From assembly GCA_014281115.1 (NCBI GenBank), contig JACONQ010000012.1, forward strand, positions 2,046,001 to 2,110,000: 64,000 nt of DNA, written 5' to 3'. The translations under genes were made by a program, and so were the position numbers. Positions 1 through 11,921 of the stretch are shown here, piece by piece. The notes beneath the pieces are model-generated. The model was given only the letters and a program-made list of their open reading frames with translations, searched no databases and was not told the origin of the DNA. Each line of letters starts with the position of its first letter. Position 1 is the first letter of the stretch. Source of the DNA: Laburnicola sp. R22_1. Lineage: Eukaryota > Ascomycota > Dothideomycetes > Pleosporales > Didymosphaeriaceae.

Positions 1-1178
1 CCCACGCCGCCACCTACGACCGCGACTTCAACGCAGTCCACGGTGCCCCAGCCGACCGAGGTACTACCCAGGTCGACGTCTCTGAGCGTCAATTCCGCGA
101 GCACACGCGTCCCATCGTCGGTGGTTACACTGCCGAGACCTATAACCTCAGCACCAAGCCCAACTACGAACAGCCCTCCGGCTACCGCAAAGAGACCTTC
201 GCCGCCAAGCACGACACCCACCCTTACCGTCGGGACGTTGACGCAGTTGACAGCCGATACCCATCCCGGGAACAGGTTCGAGTAGAGACCACTACTCGTT
301 CCACTGTAGACGCCCCCAAGCAGTACAAGCGTGATATGGGATATTACGACGACGACGGCCACTACCACTCGTTCCGTCACGGTATCTCCAAGGCAGCCCA
401 CAAGGTCGCTGAACACGTAGCCCACCCCATCCACGGTTCTCGCCACGACCACTCCCACGACCACTCCTTCAAAGGTTCCAAGCACGACGATCGTCGCGAG
501 GAAATCGTAGTCAAGGAGAAGTACAGCCCTTCTGCTGCTCCCGCCCCAGCTGCTTCCGTCCACTCCCACTCCCACGTCTCTCACACTTACGCTCCGGCGC
601 CCGCCCCATCCCACGCTCCCGCACCCGTCTCCAGGTACCGTCCAGCCGCTGGTCCCTCCTTCTCCCACAGTCCATCCGCCGGTCCTTCCTTCTCCCACAC
701 CCAGGTCACCTCAACCCGCAAGATGGCTCCTCCCAACACCATTACCATCCCCTGCCACCACATCCGCATTGGTGATCTCCTGGTTCTCCAGGGTCGCCCT
801 TGCCAGGTTATCCGCATCACCACCTCCTCCCAGACCGGCCAGCACCGCTACCTTGGTGTTGACCTCTTCACCAAGCAGCTTCATGAGGAGTCTAGCTTCA
901 TCTCCAACCCGGCACCTTCCGTCATTGTCCAGAACATGCTTGGTCCTGTCTTCAAGCAGTACCGTGTTCTTGACATCCGTGAGGATGGCCGTGTTGTTGC
1001 CATGACCGAGACCGGTGACGTCAAGCAGGGTCTTCCGATCCTCGACCAGAGCAACCTTCTCCAGCGCTTGACCGACTCGTTCGACAATGGCCGTGGCAGC
1101 GTCCGCATCTTGGTCATCAACGACGATGGCATGGAGATGGCTGTCGACTACAAGGTCGTTCACGGTTCAAGGCTGTAA
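1..1178 (+). CDS. hex1: HEX1, Woronin body major protein (5'-partial)
   Basis: HEX1 is the self-assembling core protein of the peroxisome-derived Woronin body, which plugs septal pores after wounding. The C-terminal ~150 residues carry the eIF5A-like HEX1 fold: the motif ITIPCHHIRIGDLLVLQGRP is followed by GQHRYLGVDLFTKQLHEESS and VVHGSRL. The last three residues, SRL, are a PTS1 peroxisome signal. An ATG at 336 starts MGYYDDDGHYHS, resembling the start of the short Neurospora HEX-1, but the same frame is open without a stop back to base 3. The protein is therefore either much longer at its N terminus or its first exon lies outside the window. Between 336 and the core is a His/Pro/Ser-rich low-complexity linker of about 130 residues. 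The stop is TAA at 1176-1178. Identity is very secure; the true start is not visible. Confidence 0.95.
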   Translation, partial: HAATYDRDFNAVHGAPADRGTTQVDVSERQFREHTRPIVGGYTAETYNLSTKPNYEQPSGYRKETFAAKHDTHPYRRDVDAVDSRYPSREQVRVETTTRSTVDAPKQYKRDMGYYDDDGHYHSFRHGISKAAHKVAEHVAHPIHGSRHDHSHDHSFKGSKHDDRREEIVVKEKYSPSAAPAPAASVHSHSHVSHTYAPAPAPSHAPAPVSRYRPAAGPSFSHSPSAGPSFSHTQVTSTRKMAPPNTITIPCHHIRIGDLLVLQGRPCQVIRITTSSQTGQHRYLGVDLFTKQLHEESSFISNPAPSVIVQNMLGPVFKQYRVLDIREDGRVVAMTETGDVKQGLPILDQSNLLQRLTDSFDNGRGSVRILVINDDGMEMAVDYKVVHGSRL

Positions 1179-2131
1179 ATTATTCAATCGTCAACGGTAA
1201 GCGTCCCCCTCGTCCAATGTCTTCGCACTGGCTGATCATCTCAGATCGGAATCAAACCTTGGGCATGTGTTACGAAACGTCAAGGAGTTTGGTCCTAGCC
1301 GACCATGTCAGATCAGATTGTGTTCATATATTCTCTTCGCTCTGGTCGCCTGACCGGGCTCACTGCCACCTCACCGCGGGCCCTGCTGGCGATCTACACC
1401 AGTGCACCCAAGGGAGGTGTTGGTATCTTCCATAGCAATTGGCGCAGGGATCTCCGGTTCACGCGATTTCAAAAGTGAGGTACATCTGTGGATAGTTAAT
1501 GGAGTCTTTGCTTATAAATTGTCATGCCTGCCTCGATGGTTTGTGTTATCCTTGCGTATATTGTCTTCACCTTCGTGCACTCTGTACTACTCTTGATCCT
1601 GAGGTGTTCTACTTTGTTCTTCGGTGCCCCATCGTTAGTTGGGTAGCTTGCGTCGAGCGTGCCAGTTTTCATGCAGCTTGTGGACATGCTCCATACTCCA
1701 GCTCCCATACTGAGTTCCTCTACTCCCTCTCGCTTTACAATGGGCCAGCGTACCTTCTCGTGATCCCGGGACTTTTGTTGTTGCCTTATTTTACTACACG
1801 TGATATCTTTGTTAGCTTTCTTGCTCGTAGGCCCTGCAATTTTTGTCAAACTTGTTACCTCTTCCCATTTCACCGAGAACAATCTAAACTTCACATAAAC
1901 AGTTCGCAAATGATTGATAATTGGTGTTACTTGATACATCCAAACGCGACACGGGTACCATACACGAAAGTTGTTCGGAGAAGGAAGGAACGGGACACAT
2001 CAAAACTCCTGCACACTGCTCAATTTCTCAGCCGGACAAAAAAAAGGACACAGGTATACCCCTTTGTTAGACCCGATACGCCTGAACACGCCCCGACAAT
2101 GGCCCGCCCAAATTCTTGAACATTACATGTA
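1179..2131. other. Convergent intergenic region, no gene recognised
   Basis: This spacer separates the 3' ends of HEX1 (+) and IPK1 (-), so it should hold both 3' UTRs and terminators. Open frames occur (the longest from 1499 to 2119 on +), but they have no family resemblance, run on both strands over the same bases and look like chance. Confidence 0.6.
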
Positions 2132-3436
2132 TCAGGGAACGTAACGTCTCCAACCCTCCGCTATGAGACATTGATCCTGGCCATCACCCAAATGCGTGTA
2201 CCATCCTCCGTTGATGAGCGCCACTTCTTTAACAAGCCAATCGTTCATCTTGCCATGCGACTTGAAGTCGAGATCCCCCAGCTTCGCGATGATCGGCTCG
2301 TTCTCATCGGCGTACGGAACTCGGACGAAGAGCGAACAGTCTCGCAATGTCATGGCGAGGCGAAGCTGGTGATCTGCGTCACCCGTCGTGCTATTTCGGC
2401 CGAGCACGCCTTTCCGGTCGAGCTGCGTTTGGAGGTATCGAATATGCGCGAGGATCTTATGGCCCGATCCGCTCGTGAGATAGGCAGCGGCGCGTTTAAC
2501 GATGATATCCACGACCTCTGCATCCATGGGCTTTTCCACAGCTTTTATGACTTCATCCCTAGTCCACTCCTCGATTGCGGCGGCATTCCCACGCATGAGT
2601 TGCAGCGAACAAATGTATGGATCTTGGTCCGCGTTTTTGGATTTCCTCGAAGCGCGGAGTGCGCAGGTGCGGCAGAGGTAGGCGTCTCGCGGGGCGTTGG
2701 GAGATTGTGTGAGCCACTTGGGCTTGATTTCGATGGTGTGAGCCGAGCCGGGAACGGACGACATGTCTGGGAGAAGGATGCCTCTCTCCTCTAGAAGGTG
2801 TGGCTCGATATGCTTGTTGTGAGGGCAGCGTCGGTGCAACTCGCCTACCAGGTTGTGCAAGGCCTCTCGGGACAAAGCCACGCCCTCATGCTCCATGAGG
2901 AATTCTTCATAGGATTCCGGTATTGAGAAGTTCAAAGCCGTTTTGGGTGCTTCAGTTCCGCTGCTGTGTTCAGCAGAGGTGGGACTTGCGGGTTGCGGCG
3001 GCACGCTTTTGTGGAACAAGGGAATGATCTCGGTCTCAAAACTCTCCATGATGTCTTTGTATTTGAGCGTCTTTGGATTGCCCTTGCTCATGCGGAGAAC
3101 TTTGCTCGTCATCTTCGTACGCGGTATCGTTTCGCCGTTCTCGTTTTCGAATACAAAGCATGTTTCTTCTTCTGGGAGAGACGGATGGACCTGGAAGACG
3201 GCATTGGCAGCGCCTTCGGCCAGGAACGCGAAACGAACTGTATTGGATGCTTCGATATCTTCGGGACGGGCTAAGCGACAGCGGATTTTCGGTTGGTCGA
3301 ATGGATGTGGCTCGGGGGCATGCTCCTCGTCAAGGGTGCCAGTGCTGTTGGGAATTTCGGTCGCTTCAGGAGGGGACGACTGCTCCTCAGAAGGTATGTT
3401 CATTCTGCTACCCTTTTCGGTAGAGTCGGATTGCAT
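2132..3436 (-). CDS. ipk1: Inositol-pentakisphosphate 2-kinase (IPK1 family)
   Basis: This enzyme phosphorylates inositol 1,3,4,5,6-pentakisphosphate at the 2-position to make InsP6 (phytate), which supports mRNA export and other nuclear functions. The single-exon ORF encodes 434 residues. Visible family landmarks are the N-terminal nucleotide-binding stretch FAFLAEGAANAVFQV (about residues 70-84), the strongly conserved EIKPKWLTQSP signature near residue 237, and the following Cys pair YLCRTCALR. A C-terminal DCSLFVRV...KLGDLDFKS segment fits the catalytic-lobe end. The first ~55 residues are Ser/Pro/Glu-rich and probably disordered. The start at 3436 is the first ATG of the frame; a second Met at residue 12 is possible. 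It is longer than the yeast enzyme but normal for filamentous fungi. No intron is needed. Confidence 0.88.
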   Translation of the reverse strand: MQSDSTEKGSRMNIPSEEQSSPPEATEIPNSTGTLDEEHAPEPHPFDQPKIRCRLARPEDIEASNTVRFAFLAEGAANAVFQVHPSLPEEETCFVFENENGETIPRTKMTSKVLRMSKGNPKTLKYKDIMESFETEIIPLFHKSVPPQPASPTSAEHSSGTEAPKTALNFSIPESYEEFLMEHEGVALSREALHNLVGELHRRCPHNKHIEPHLLEERGILLPDMSSVPGSAHTIEIKPKWLTQSPNAPRDAYLCRTCALRASRKSKNADQDPYICSLQLMRGNAAAIEEWTRDEVIKAVEKPMDAEVVDIIVKRAAAYLTSGSGHKILAHIRYLQTQLDRKGVLGRNSTTGDADHQLRLAMTLRDCSLFVRVPYADENEPIIAKLGDLDFKSHGKMNDWLVKEVALINGGWYTHLGDGQDQCLIAEGWRRYVP

Positions 3437-4338
3437 GATTTTGTCGATATATTAACGGAAGTTTGATGGTTGAATTTGTTCTCCACCGTGACTCTAGACG
3501 GGACGATGTGCTAGGCAATAGCCTTGGTTGCAGTTGCTCTGAAGATAGTAAACGTAGTCTTTGTTATCGTTCCGTGCAGGCAACTGCAAAGTATGCGAGC
3601 AGCCGGACAGGCAGCCACAGACCTTAACAATGTGCACGTTCTCCACCTGCGGGCCGTCTGGAGACCTGTGGCCCAATTTTTTTGGGGAACGTCTGATGAG
3701 TATTTGGCGGAGAACGATGTCGCAACTCAAAAGTCACAGCAGCAAGCTGGGTAACCAGTGTGCCCCGGGCTTGGATTGACTCTATCTCTCAACGCAGAGC
3801 GCCCTTCCGCGATGATCGGTGCGCACTTTGTGTTGCCTGGTGTCATATGGATGCTGATGATGTTCTTAGTTTGCGCTGCTGCTCAATGACGTATGCGAAA
3901 CGAAACGGTGCGCACTGGAGAGTATCGCGCCTTTAACGCTTTCTTGTCGCCTGAATGAGCAACTGGATTGCGCGGGGTGGTGGAAGTGTTCGTCCATTTT
4001 CTCAGGGTCGTCGTCTTTAAAGGTCGGGGGGGCTAGAGCTGATTTTCGTGGCGGCGCCTTTCGCTATCAGGATCGAGGCACCGGTGGCACGTGAGCGCGC
4101 TGACACCCCTGCCACAACTGACTTGATTGATCGCATCTCATGAACGCCATGTTTCTTTCACTGTAGTCCCGTAAGGAGGAGCCAGGATATTCACTATCAA
4201 TAACTGTGCCTCTATGGTACCAGGCACGATGATAAATACAAGCTGTGTAGTCCCAGACGCTCCCGACACCGTATTTGCACCATCCCATGACCAAGATTGC
4301 ACCGTCAACGCCGCGACCCAGGGTATATCAAAAGCACT
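3437..4338. promoter_or_regulatory. IPK1 upstream region / SPT8 downstream region
   Basis: About 900 bp lie between two minus-strand genes. The part next to 3437 should contain the IPK1 promoter; the part next to 4339 the SPT8 3' UTR. I see no additional coding family or RNA gene, only short unsupported open frames on both strands. Confidence 0.5.
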
Positions 4339-6518
4339 TCAAGATGGAATGCCAATCTCGTATCCGAGCAGAACCTCCGTCGTACTCCCTTCCCAACCTC
4401 TATTACCGCCGGTTGAGATCATAAAGTTGCAAGTAGGATCAAGATATAGTTGCGATACTACGCCTGTTCGATGTCCCGGAACTATTAGAAAAGGTACGGC
4501 GAAATTCTTATTCTCCGCCTCGTGAAGGTCGTATAACCGCAAGATGTCGTAGGACGCACTATCGAAGATTAGTCATGCCAGTTGATGTTTCGAGAAGAAC
4601 CTACCACACAAGGTGCCGACCGTTTGGCATCGCTCGAACAGCGCTCACAGCGCCACTGACGCTAGGGAATTTGAAGGTCCTGCGAGGTTCCCGAAGACTC
4701 TTGTGAAGACTGTATTCATCAACAGTGCCGTTTCTCCGGCCGGCGTAAATGAAATTGCCGTCCGGCGACCAACACGCATTCATACACCACGGCGGAGTAT
4801 TTCGTGGTGGTTCTATGCGGGCGATTGGGTTCGATTGCCGGCGATCCCATATCCGCAGGGGGCCATCGATTGCTGCATCGAAAAAAGTAGTCTCGGATGA
4901 TGCAGGCTGCTCAGCTTGGACCGAGCTCGTGCGGACCGACCCAAACATCTCTTCCGCATGCGGAAGTCCGTTTGCATTGGAGACGGGTTGGCTATCGGCA
5001 ACTCCATTGACCAAGGTTTCGCTCTGAGCGGGTGCTGGGAGCTGCTTCACGGCCTCTTCTGGTGATTGTTCACGAGCAGGGGCCTGGACAGGTCCGCCAA
5101 GGTCCATCATGTCCATGCTACCTTGTGCGTCCTGGTCTGCTTGCTGCATGCCGTTAGCGATCGCTCTTGAGAATTCATCCTCGTCATCGTCTCCAAATGG
5201 CGCGAGTGCCGATGGGCCATTTGACGGGTCCTTGTCATCGCCAAACAACGAATCTTTATCACCGAACAAGGAATCTTCAGGAGACCCGGCAGCATCCTCG
5301 TTGCCATCATCCTCTTTGGCCTGGGGTCGAATAGAAGATCCGATACCGTTGGAAAGACCATTGGTCTGGGGTCGCGACGCGTTGTTGGAAGAGAATGTGC
5401 CATTCGAGATTGGTGCTATGTCCGTGTCCTGGGGAATTGGCAACGTAGATAGCGGCCGTTGCTCGATGGCAGATATTTGACCTCCGCTAGTCTCGAAGCG
5501 TCTCTTCACTTGTCCCGTATTAAGATCCCAATCGTTGATAGTCTTGTCCCAGCTCCCGGAGAGCACTGATTGCTCATCCTGCGCGAGGGTCAACACAGAA
5601 ACGGCCGAGGTATGCTGTCGCAGGGTGTGTATTCGCTTTCCCTCCTCGTGTCGTACGGACTGTAGGTTTATGCCTCCCGACTCAAGCCCTGACAGGAGCC
5701 AGAGAGACTGGTGGTGTACAGCGAGGGAGTATACGGGCGAAAGATTGAGAGAGTCATCGTGGCGTTCTGGGTCTCTTTAGTAATTGCTTTCATGAAGAGG
5801 CCAGTCCGAGACGTACCTGAGCTGTCGTCATTTTCCCAATAGCTAAGAAGCACCCCGGCTTTTGTGACACTGTCTACGAATGGATGCCGCTGAGCTACAG
5901 TGAGGGGCAGTTTTCCGTTAGCGGTGTCAATCCAATTGAACTTTCGTATATAACCGTCGGCACCCCCGGTAAATACCCATCGCATGTCCGGTGTCGCTAT
6001 GACGGCGTTGATCGAAGTGCTATGCGGCGCCGCAATTGTGGGTATGATGTCGTAAACGGGCGCGTTGAGCGCTTCCTGGCGCAGGCTCGGCCGGAACGGT
6101 AGACCTCCAGATATAGAAGCAGCTCGCGGCGAGGGAGAAGTGAGGGTGACGGTAGGGTTCGTGTCTGTCCGGGAGGGCCCAGGCATTTCAGAAACACCGT
6201 TTGGAAGGCTCCGGGGCCGTTGTGAGGGGCTGTCCGCTTCGTCCTGATCTTCGTCGTCATTGTCTCCGTTCGCATCGTCGTCGTCTCCTTCGCCGTCGTC
6301 GCCGTCTTCGTCCCCTTCGTCGGCATCGGCGTCGGCATCGCCATCTCCATCGTCGACATCCTCCATGACCTCGTCACCGTCGTTCTCTGAGCTCGTATCC
6401 GGAGAGCCTGCTACATGGTTAGCTTCGTGTGTAAATCCGGGACCGGAGGAGTGCAACCGGCTCCATTGTCATCATCATCGTCGTAGTTCATGCTGTTCCC
6501 AGACCAGAGCGCAGGCAT
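4339..6518 (-). CDS. spt8: SPT8, WD40 subunit of the SAGA complex
   Basis: Spt8 is a WD-repeat SAGA subunit that helps deliver TBP to promoters. Exons on the minus strand are 6518/6491-6458, 6410-5817, 5772-4605 and 4558-4339; the introns 6411-6457, 5773-5816 and 4559-4604 are 47, 44 and 46 nt. From the ATG at 6491 the exons sum to 2,016 nt (671 aa), divisible by three. An in-frame ATG at 6518 would add nine residues. The N terminus is a long Asp/Glu-rich tract. Diagnostic WD-repeat segments are SINAVIATPDMRWVFTGGAD, LTVAQRHPFVDSVTKAGVLL, SGSWDKTINDWDLNTG and the C-terminal VPFLIVPGHRTGV and GWEGSTTEVLLGYEIG. The mid region (about residues 330-470) is a Ser/Asp-rich insertion. The last exon is easily missed because translation of exon 3 reads into a stop at the 4604 donor. 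Confidence 0.92.
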
Positions 6519-7721
6519 GCGCGGAGGACGACCAAAGAAGGGCCTACTGCTAATTGCAGCCGCAGCGTCGCTTGAGTAAGTAGTAGAGTGCGCTCAAGGG
6601 GAGGTAGGAATCATGGAGGGAGGGTAAGCGCATGCGCACGCGGCGAAAGCATTCGCAGTTGCGGGCGCGTTGCTCGTAAACCTGGGAACGACGTTCGGCT
6701 GCAGATCCCTTACCGGGATCTATTGTGGGGGAAGGCCGATGCGATGAGTCGGATGAGATAAGCAGAGCTCCATTCGTGACCCACCCACGGTACCACGGTA
6801 CCACAGTACCACATCAACACCAGCCTCGTTCAAGCGTTGAGCATCAGTATGCAATAAACTTTCCGCTCGGTTTTCAGCTCATGGCCATCTATCATTACTC
6901 GAAATCGGCGTGGTGATGAGGACAATCGCAGCGTACCAAGTTCAGCGCCCCACCGATTCTTCATTGGTGCCATTTATCCCCATCTTTCTCAGCGGAATCA
7001 ACGACGGCATCGTACAAGTGACCATCAGTGGATGTAACGATATGGATCTAGCCATATGCTAGACGACTCGTTGCTCTTCGAGGTCTCTACCGGTGTAAGC
7101 TCAGGAACTCGGCGCGATTGCTGCAAACATGTCGAACTCAGGAGACTGAATCGATGGCCTGGGGGTTTGTACTACCATCTGCGTGTTTGTGACTTTGAAT
7201 CCATGCAGCAGCCTAGAAAGCGCCGGAGAGGTATCTAGGAAAAGAAAAAGGGAGTTCGAACATGCTAAGGACCCCGAGCGCTTGTGGTTGCTACGTTCCT
7301 GTGAGCGAGCGATGCAGCCCACTGCACTCTCTTGTTATTATTTCTAAGATCAAACATCATAGAAGCTAATGGTTTCGCTCTCTCTTCCAAAGCTTGCTCA
7401 CCTTCACCTTCCCCCATGTTTGTCCGCCAGTGCATTAGTCATGGTCCGGCGGCATCAGCCTTTCACGCTCCCTGTATGCCTTTTCACTACCCAGGGTGAT
7501 TTGCCCCACACACATTTCTGTGCGGCCGGTTTTGCAGTTTGTTGACCGGGCGACTCCTTCTGTTTGCGACGCACCTTCCTCGCGCGCTGCACACCAACTG
7601 CCCACTTTGGCTTTTCTCATACACGACGCATCCCACACCCCCGACAGCTGCGACATCTGCGACATCTGCGACAGCACCGCCCTTTTACGGCTCGACGCAC
7701 GAATCAGCGTCACTCGCAAAT
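6519..7721. promoter_or_regulatory. Divergent promoter region between SPT8 and the ZNFX1-like gene
   Basis: This 1.2-kb spacer has gene starts on both sides. It contains a short GGTACCAC-type triplication at about 6788-6812 and pyrimidine-rich DNA leading into the ATG at 7722, with a triplicated GACATCTGC motif at 7649-7673. No coding family was recognised. Confidence 0.5.
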
Positions 7722-10700
7722 ATGGCGAAAAAGAAAGGCAGAGGTGGCGGCCGCGGCCGCGGCAATCACCGCCAGTCAAACAATCAAGCACCGCGCAGCG
7801 GTAGGCAGCCGCACTCAGCAAACACGTATCATGCGCTTGCCGGTATCGGCAATGGTGAGATTGGTAAGTCCTTACCGCCTGTAGTTTGCTCAACTACCTG
7901 GCCTTTCGCTATTAAGCCCTAAATTCGACAGTTTCTTTCCCATCTTGCGGCTCACTGACCCCTCATAGGAACCGGCGAGATGAACTCCCGTCTCACGGAG
8001 CGCTTTGGAGCTGTACGGTATGTGCATCACCCCGCAGGAGTACTCGTCCTCACCGCAAGGGTCACTTAACTGATTTGCATCCAAAAGGCTCGGCGGCATC
8101 GACAACCACTACCCAGACCCCGAGCTCGTCCCCTTATCCACACCTTCGCGCTCGAACAACGATATTTCCAAGTACTTCCAGGATTCCAAAAAGCCCGTGG
8201 CCAAGGTGGGTGTCTGGATAGAAAGGCCAGAAATCCCGACGTCTTCCGAGATTATGACTGGCTCATCTGGCTTTGCAGTGGGCGAGCAGATTATCAATCT
8301 CGACCACGAGCTTCGGCCAAACAAAGTGAAAGGTGCCTATGAGAACAAAGAGGACTATCTCGGCACCCAGTACGAGCTTCTTAGAGAGGACGCCATCCGC
8401 CCACTGCGCAAGGCGGTTGAAGAAGTTAGGAAAGACCCTTGGCGAGACGAGCGCGATTACCCATCTTCAAGTGGCATCGGCATCTACGAACCAGTACATC
8501 ACCAAAGAGCTAAACTTTATTCGATCACAGCTAACGCTTCAAGGTCTACTTGAAAGCGGTTCAATTCTCCGCTCGTGGCTTGGCTGCAAAGGTTGCGTTC
8601 TCTCTGAGCCGGGTGAAGAAATTTATCCGCTGGAAGCAATCCAAGAGGCTCATCACGGGAACACTGGTTGTACTTTCACCATTTGATGATGCATTTCAAA
8701 CGCCGTCTGAATGCATCCTTGCAACCGTTGGAGCGAGACCTTTGTCGGGCGTTGAAACGAACAACCCGCCGGAGATAGATCTCTTTATCGCTCAACCTGA
8801 GCGGTTCGACTTCGATCCTACGCGCAAGTGGATCATGGTCGAATCACGGTCATCGTTCTACGAAGCAAGCCGCCACACACTCCTCGCTCTTCAGCACATG
8901 ATGCGAGAACCGTGAGTGGTCCAACTCTCGCTTGTACTTCGATGTACTAACAGAATAGTTTCCCTCTATCGGAACATCTAGTGAAAGCTCAGAAAGAGGT
9001 TGAGCCGCCAGAATACATTCGGATTAACCCGTATACCGACATGAGCTCGCTTGTCAGCATTGACGAGGCCGAAAAATTTCAGGACGTGAATGTACTACAA
9101 GAATGGCCAGCGGGTGATAGCCTTATCCTCGACAGCTCGCAATCAATGGCTCTCAATCGCATGATGACCAAGCGATTAGCCATCGTCCAGGGTCCGCCAG
9201 GGACGGGCAAAACCTACGTATCCGTTATTGCATTGAAGACGATGCTAGCCAACATGCGCAAGGATGACCCCCCGATTATTGTTACTTGCCAAACCAACCA
9301 TGCCCTGGATCAGATTCTCCGGCATATAGCTGAATTTGAGCCGAATTTCGTTCGGTTAGGAGGCCAGACAAAAGACCAGGACAAGATCAAAAAGAGGACA
9401 CTTTATGAAGTCCGATCAAATTACGAGACACCTAAAATTCCTGGCAGCCGGAAGAACCTATCTTTTGGTGCTATGAAGAAGTTGACATCTGAAATGCAGA
9501 TGCTACTTGCACCCTTTGAGATGGGTAAACCACCGCTAGACCATCGCTTCCTAGCTAAGCTTGGCCTGCTTACCGAAAAACAGGCTTCGTCTCTAGAGAT
9601 CGAAGTGCAATCTGCCATGGGTATCCCACAGGACACCCCAGGAATTCAGATGGAGCAGTGGCTCGGGAGGTGTCTTGTGCGGTGTCATCGTCCTATCCAG
9701 CCAGATGATTTCGGCATGGAGTACGAAGAGGAGGAATTCGAGGAAGAGCAACTTGTCGAGTTAGAGGCTGAAGCCGTAGCTCGTGACGACGGTGACGATA
9801 TCGAAGCTCTCAGGGGTCCTTGTTCCTTTATGAGCGACAACTTCGTGGGAATGAAAGGTGGAAGTCTAATGACCGACAACGACGTCCGTAGTGTCCTTGA
9901 TGAAACGGATGATCTGACAACCATCTCCATATCGGAGCGCGGCGCTCTGTACAACTACCTCCTCCGGAAAGCAAAGCAGCATGTCCTTGCGCAGTTCCGC
10001 GTTTTGGCCCAAAGATACGACAATTTGGTCCTACAACGTAAGATAGGGCAGTGGGAACAAGACCAGCGTATTCTCTTGGAGCAGCGGCTCATAGGGATGA
10101 CGACAACCGGATTGAGCAAGTACCGAGCGCTCATCTCAAGCTTAAGGCCCAGGGTAGTATTGATCGAAGAAGCAGCAGAGACGCTCGAAGCCCCGGTGAC
10201 CGCGGCCTGCTTTCCGACCTTGGAGCACCTCATCTTGGTCGGTGATCACAAACAGTTGCGGCCCCATTGCAACCTACACGAATTCAAAGATGAGCCCTAT
10301 AATTTCAACCTGTCTCTTTTTGAGAGAATGGTACTGAACGAGGTCAAGCTCGACACTCTTAAGCGTCAGCGTCGCATGATCCCTGAAATTCGTCGCCTAC
10401 TGAGTCCAATTTATGGTAGCACATTGGCAGATCATGCGACTGTGCAGAGTGCACACAACCGCCCTCCGGTCGAAGGCATGGGTGGCGTCAACTCTTTCTT
10501 CTTCACGCATGAATGGCCAGAGTCTCGCGACCACAACCAATCTGCGACAAACGAGAACGAAGCTCAGATGATCGCCGGTTTCGTTGACTACCTAGTCTTG
10601 AATGGTGTTCACCCAAGCAAGATCACTGTGTTGACCTTCTACAATGGTCAACGTAAGCTTCTTGATAAGAAGCTGCGAGACTGTATTAATCTTCGCGGCT

Positions 10701-11921
10701 ATTCACCAAAAGTCGTTACCGTCGACTCATACCAAGGTGAAGAGAACGATGTGGTCTTGCTTTCGCTTGTTCGAAGCAACAAGACTAGACAGATCGGCTT
10801 TCTATCTGTCGACAACCGTGTCTGCGTCGCATTATCTCGTGCTAGACGCGGCTTCTACCTGTTCGGCAACGCAGAACTACTAGTATGTCAGAGCGATACT
10901 TGGGAGTCTGTCGTAAGGATGCTATGGGGACATGGCAAGCCGGAAAAGGAACTACCAACCACAGGTCCGCCGCTTCGTATAGGTCAGTGACTTCAAGCTC
11001 CTAACGTATGCCGCCCACAAGCTAACTGTGCACAACCTTACAGGATATCACCTCCCACTCTCATGTTTGAAGCATGGGAACAAAGTGTTCATTGAGAATC
11101 CTGGCGACTGGGAGTTGATCAGTGGGGGCTGTTATCAGAAGTGTCGATGTTTGTTACCCTGCGGACATGTCTGCATGTTGAGATGTCACCCGTAAGTCAC
11201 CCTGCCCTTTAGTCCTACCGGATCCATCAGCTTAACCCAGCCAAGTTTTGACAACACTGCCATCAACTGTACGCAGAAGTGCAACAAGCCAATCCCGGCC
11301 TGCGGGCATATATGCGGTGAGATGTGCTGTGATCCCTGCAAATGCTTGGTATGCGATGGTCGCAGTAACGGCAAGAAGGCAATGATAAAGCCTCTCCATA
11401 CGAAGAACGGCACAAGCACGTTCAAGTCCGCCCGCAATACGCCTCTTCCGAGCACCAGCTTCCATGTCCACCCCCCTGCGCCTCCGGCAGCTGGTACACC
11501 AACTCGTGCACCTCAGGCAGCACTAGCAACTTCACCACGGTCGGAGAACTCCGGTAGCACCCCAGGGCAGTGGAAAGCATACGCCTGTGGAGGTGTAAAG
11601 GCGGACGACACTCAGATGCTCCAGAAGAAGCGGGAGCAGGAGATGAAGTTCGAAAAGCTGATATCCGACAGCTCACAGCAGAGTGTATCTAGTGTACCTA
11701 CTGCTGAGAAGCTAATCGACATCACACCCAAGAAGAGGAAACCGAATCAACCTTCCGCAAATACTGATCTGTTGTTGGATTTGTGTGAGGAGCCCGTGTC
11801 GAATCCAGGCACCCCGAGCGTCTCCTACCAAGAGAACTTCTCGTATACCCAGCCTACGAGGAAGGAGCTTGGTACATCAAAGGGACCGGTTCTCCCACCG
11901 AACTTCAACCTCCTTGATTGA
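7722..11921 (+). CDS. ZNFX1/Hrr1-type superfamily-1 RNA helicase with NF-X1 zinc fingers
   Basis: Proteins of this type (animal ZNFX1, fission-yeast Hrr1) work in small-RNA silencing and RNA surveillance. Seven exons: 7722-7863, 7969-8017, 8088-8493, 8544-8911, 8959-10982, 11044-11191 and 11246-11921. They sum to 3,813 nt (1,270 aa), exactly in frame. The N terminus is Lys/Arg/Gly-rich (MAKKKGRGGGRGRG), suggesting RNA binding. Walker A is GPPGTGKT near residue 400, the DExx-type box is LIEEAAE near 723, and the C-terminal helicase motifs TVDSYQGEEND and VALSRARRGFYLFG lie near 909 and 945. Downstream are NF-X1-like Cys/His repeats (CRCLLPCGHVCMLRCH, CNKPIPACGHICGEMCC; about 1010-1065) and a disordered Ser/Pro/Thr-rich tail. 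An acidic insertion lies inside the helicase (about residues 575-605). A fungal Hrr1 role in an RdRP complex is inference; no RdRP gene is in the window. Confidence 0.9.

Noticed and set aside
1499..2119. 206-codon open frame on + between HEX1 and IPK1
   Set aside because: No family resemblance, a comparable open frame overlaps on the other strand, and it sits where two 3' UTRs are expected.
4067..4338. Short ORFs downstream of SPT8
   Set aside because: They overlap on both strands without family resemblance and lie in the expected 3' UTR.
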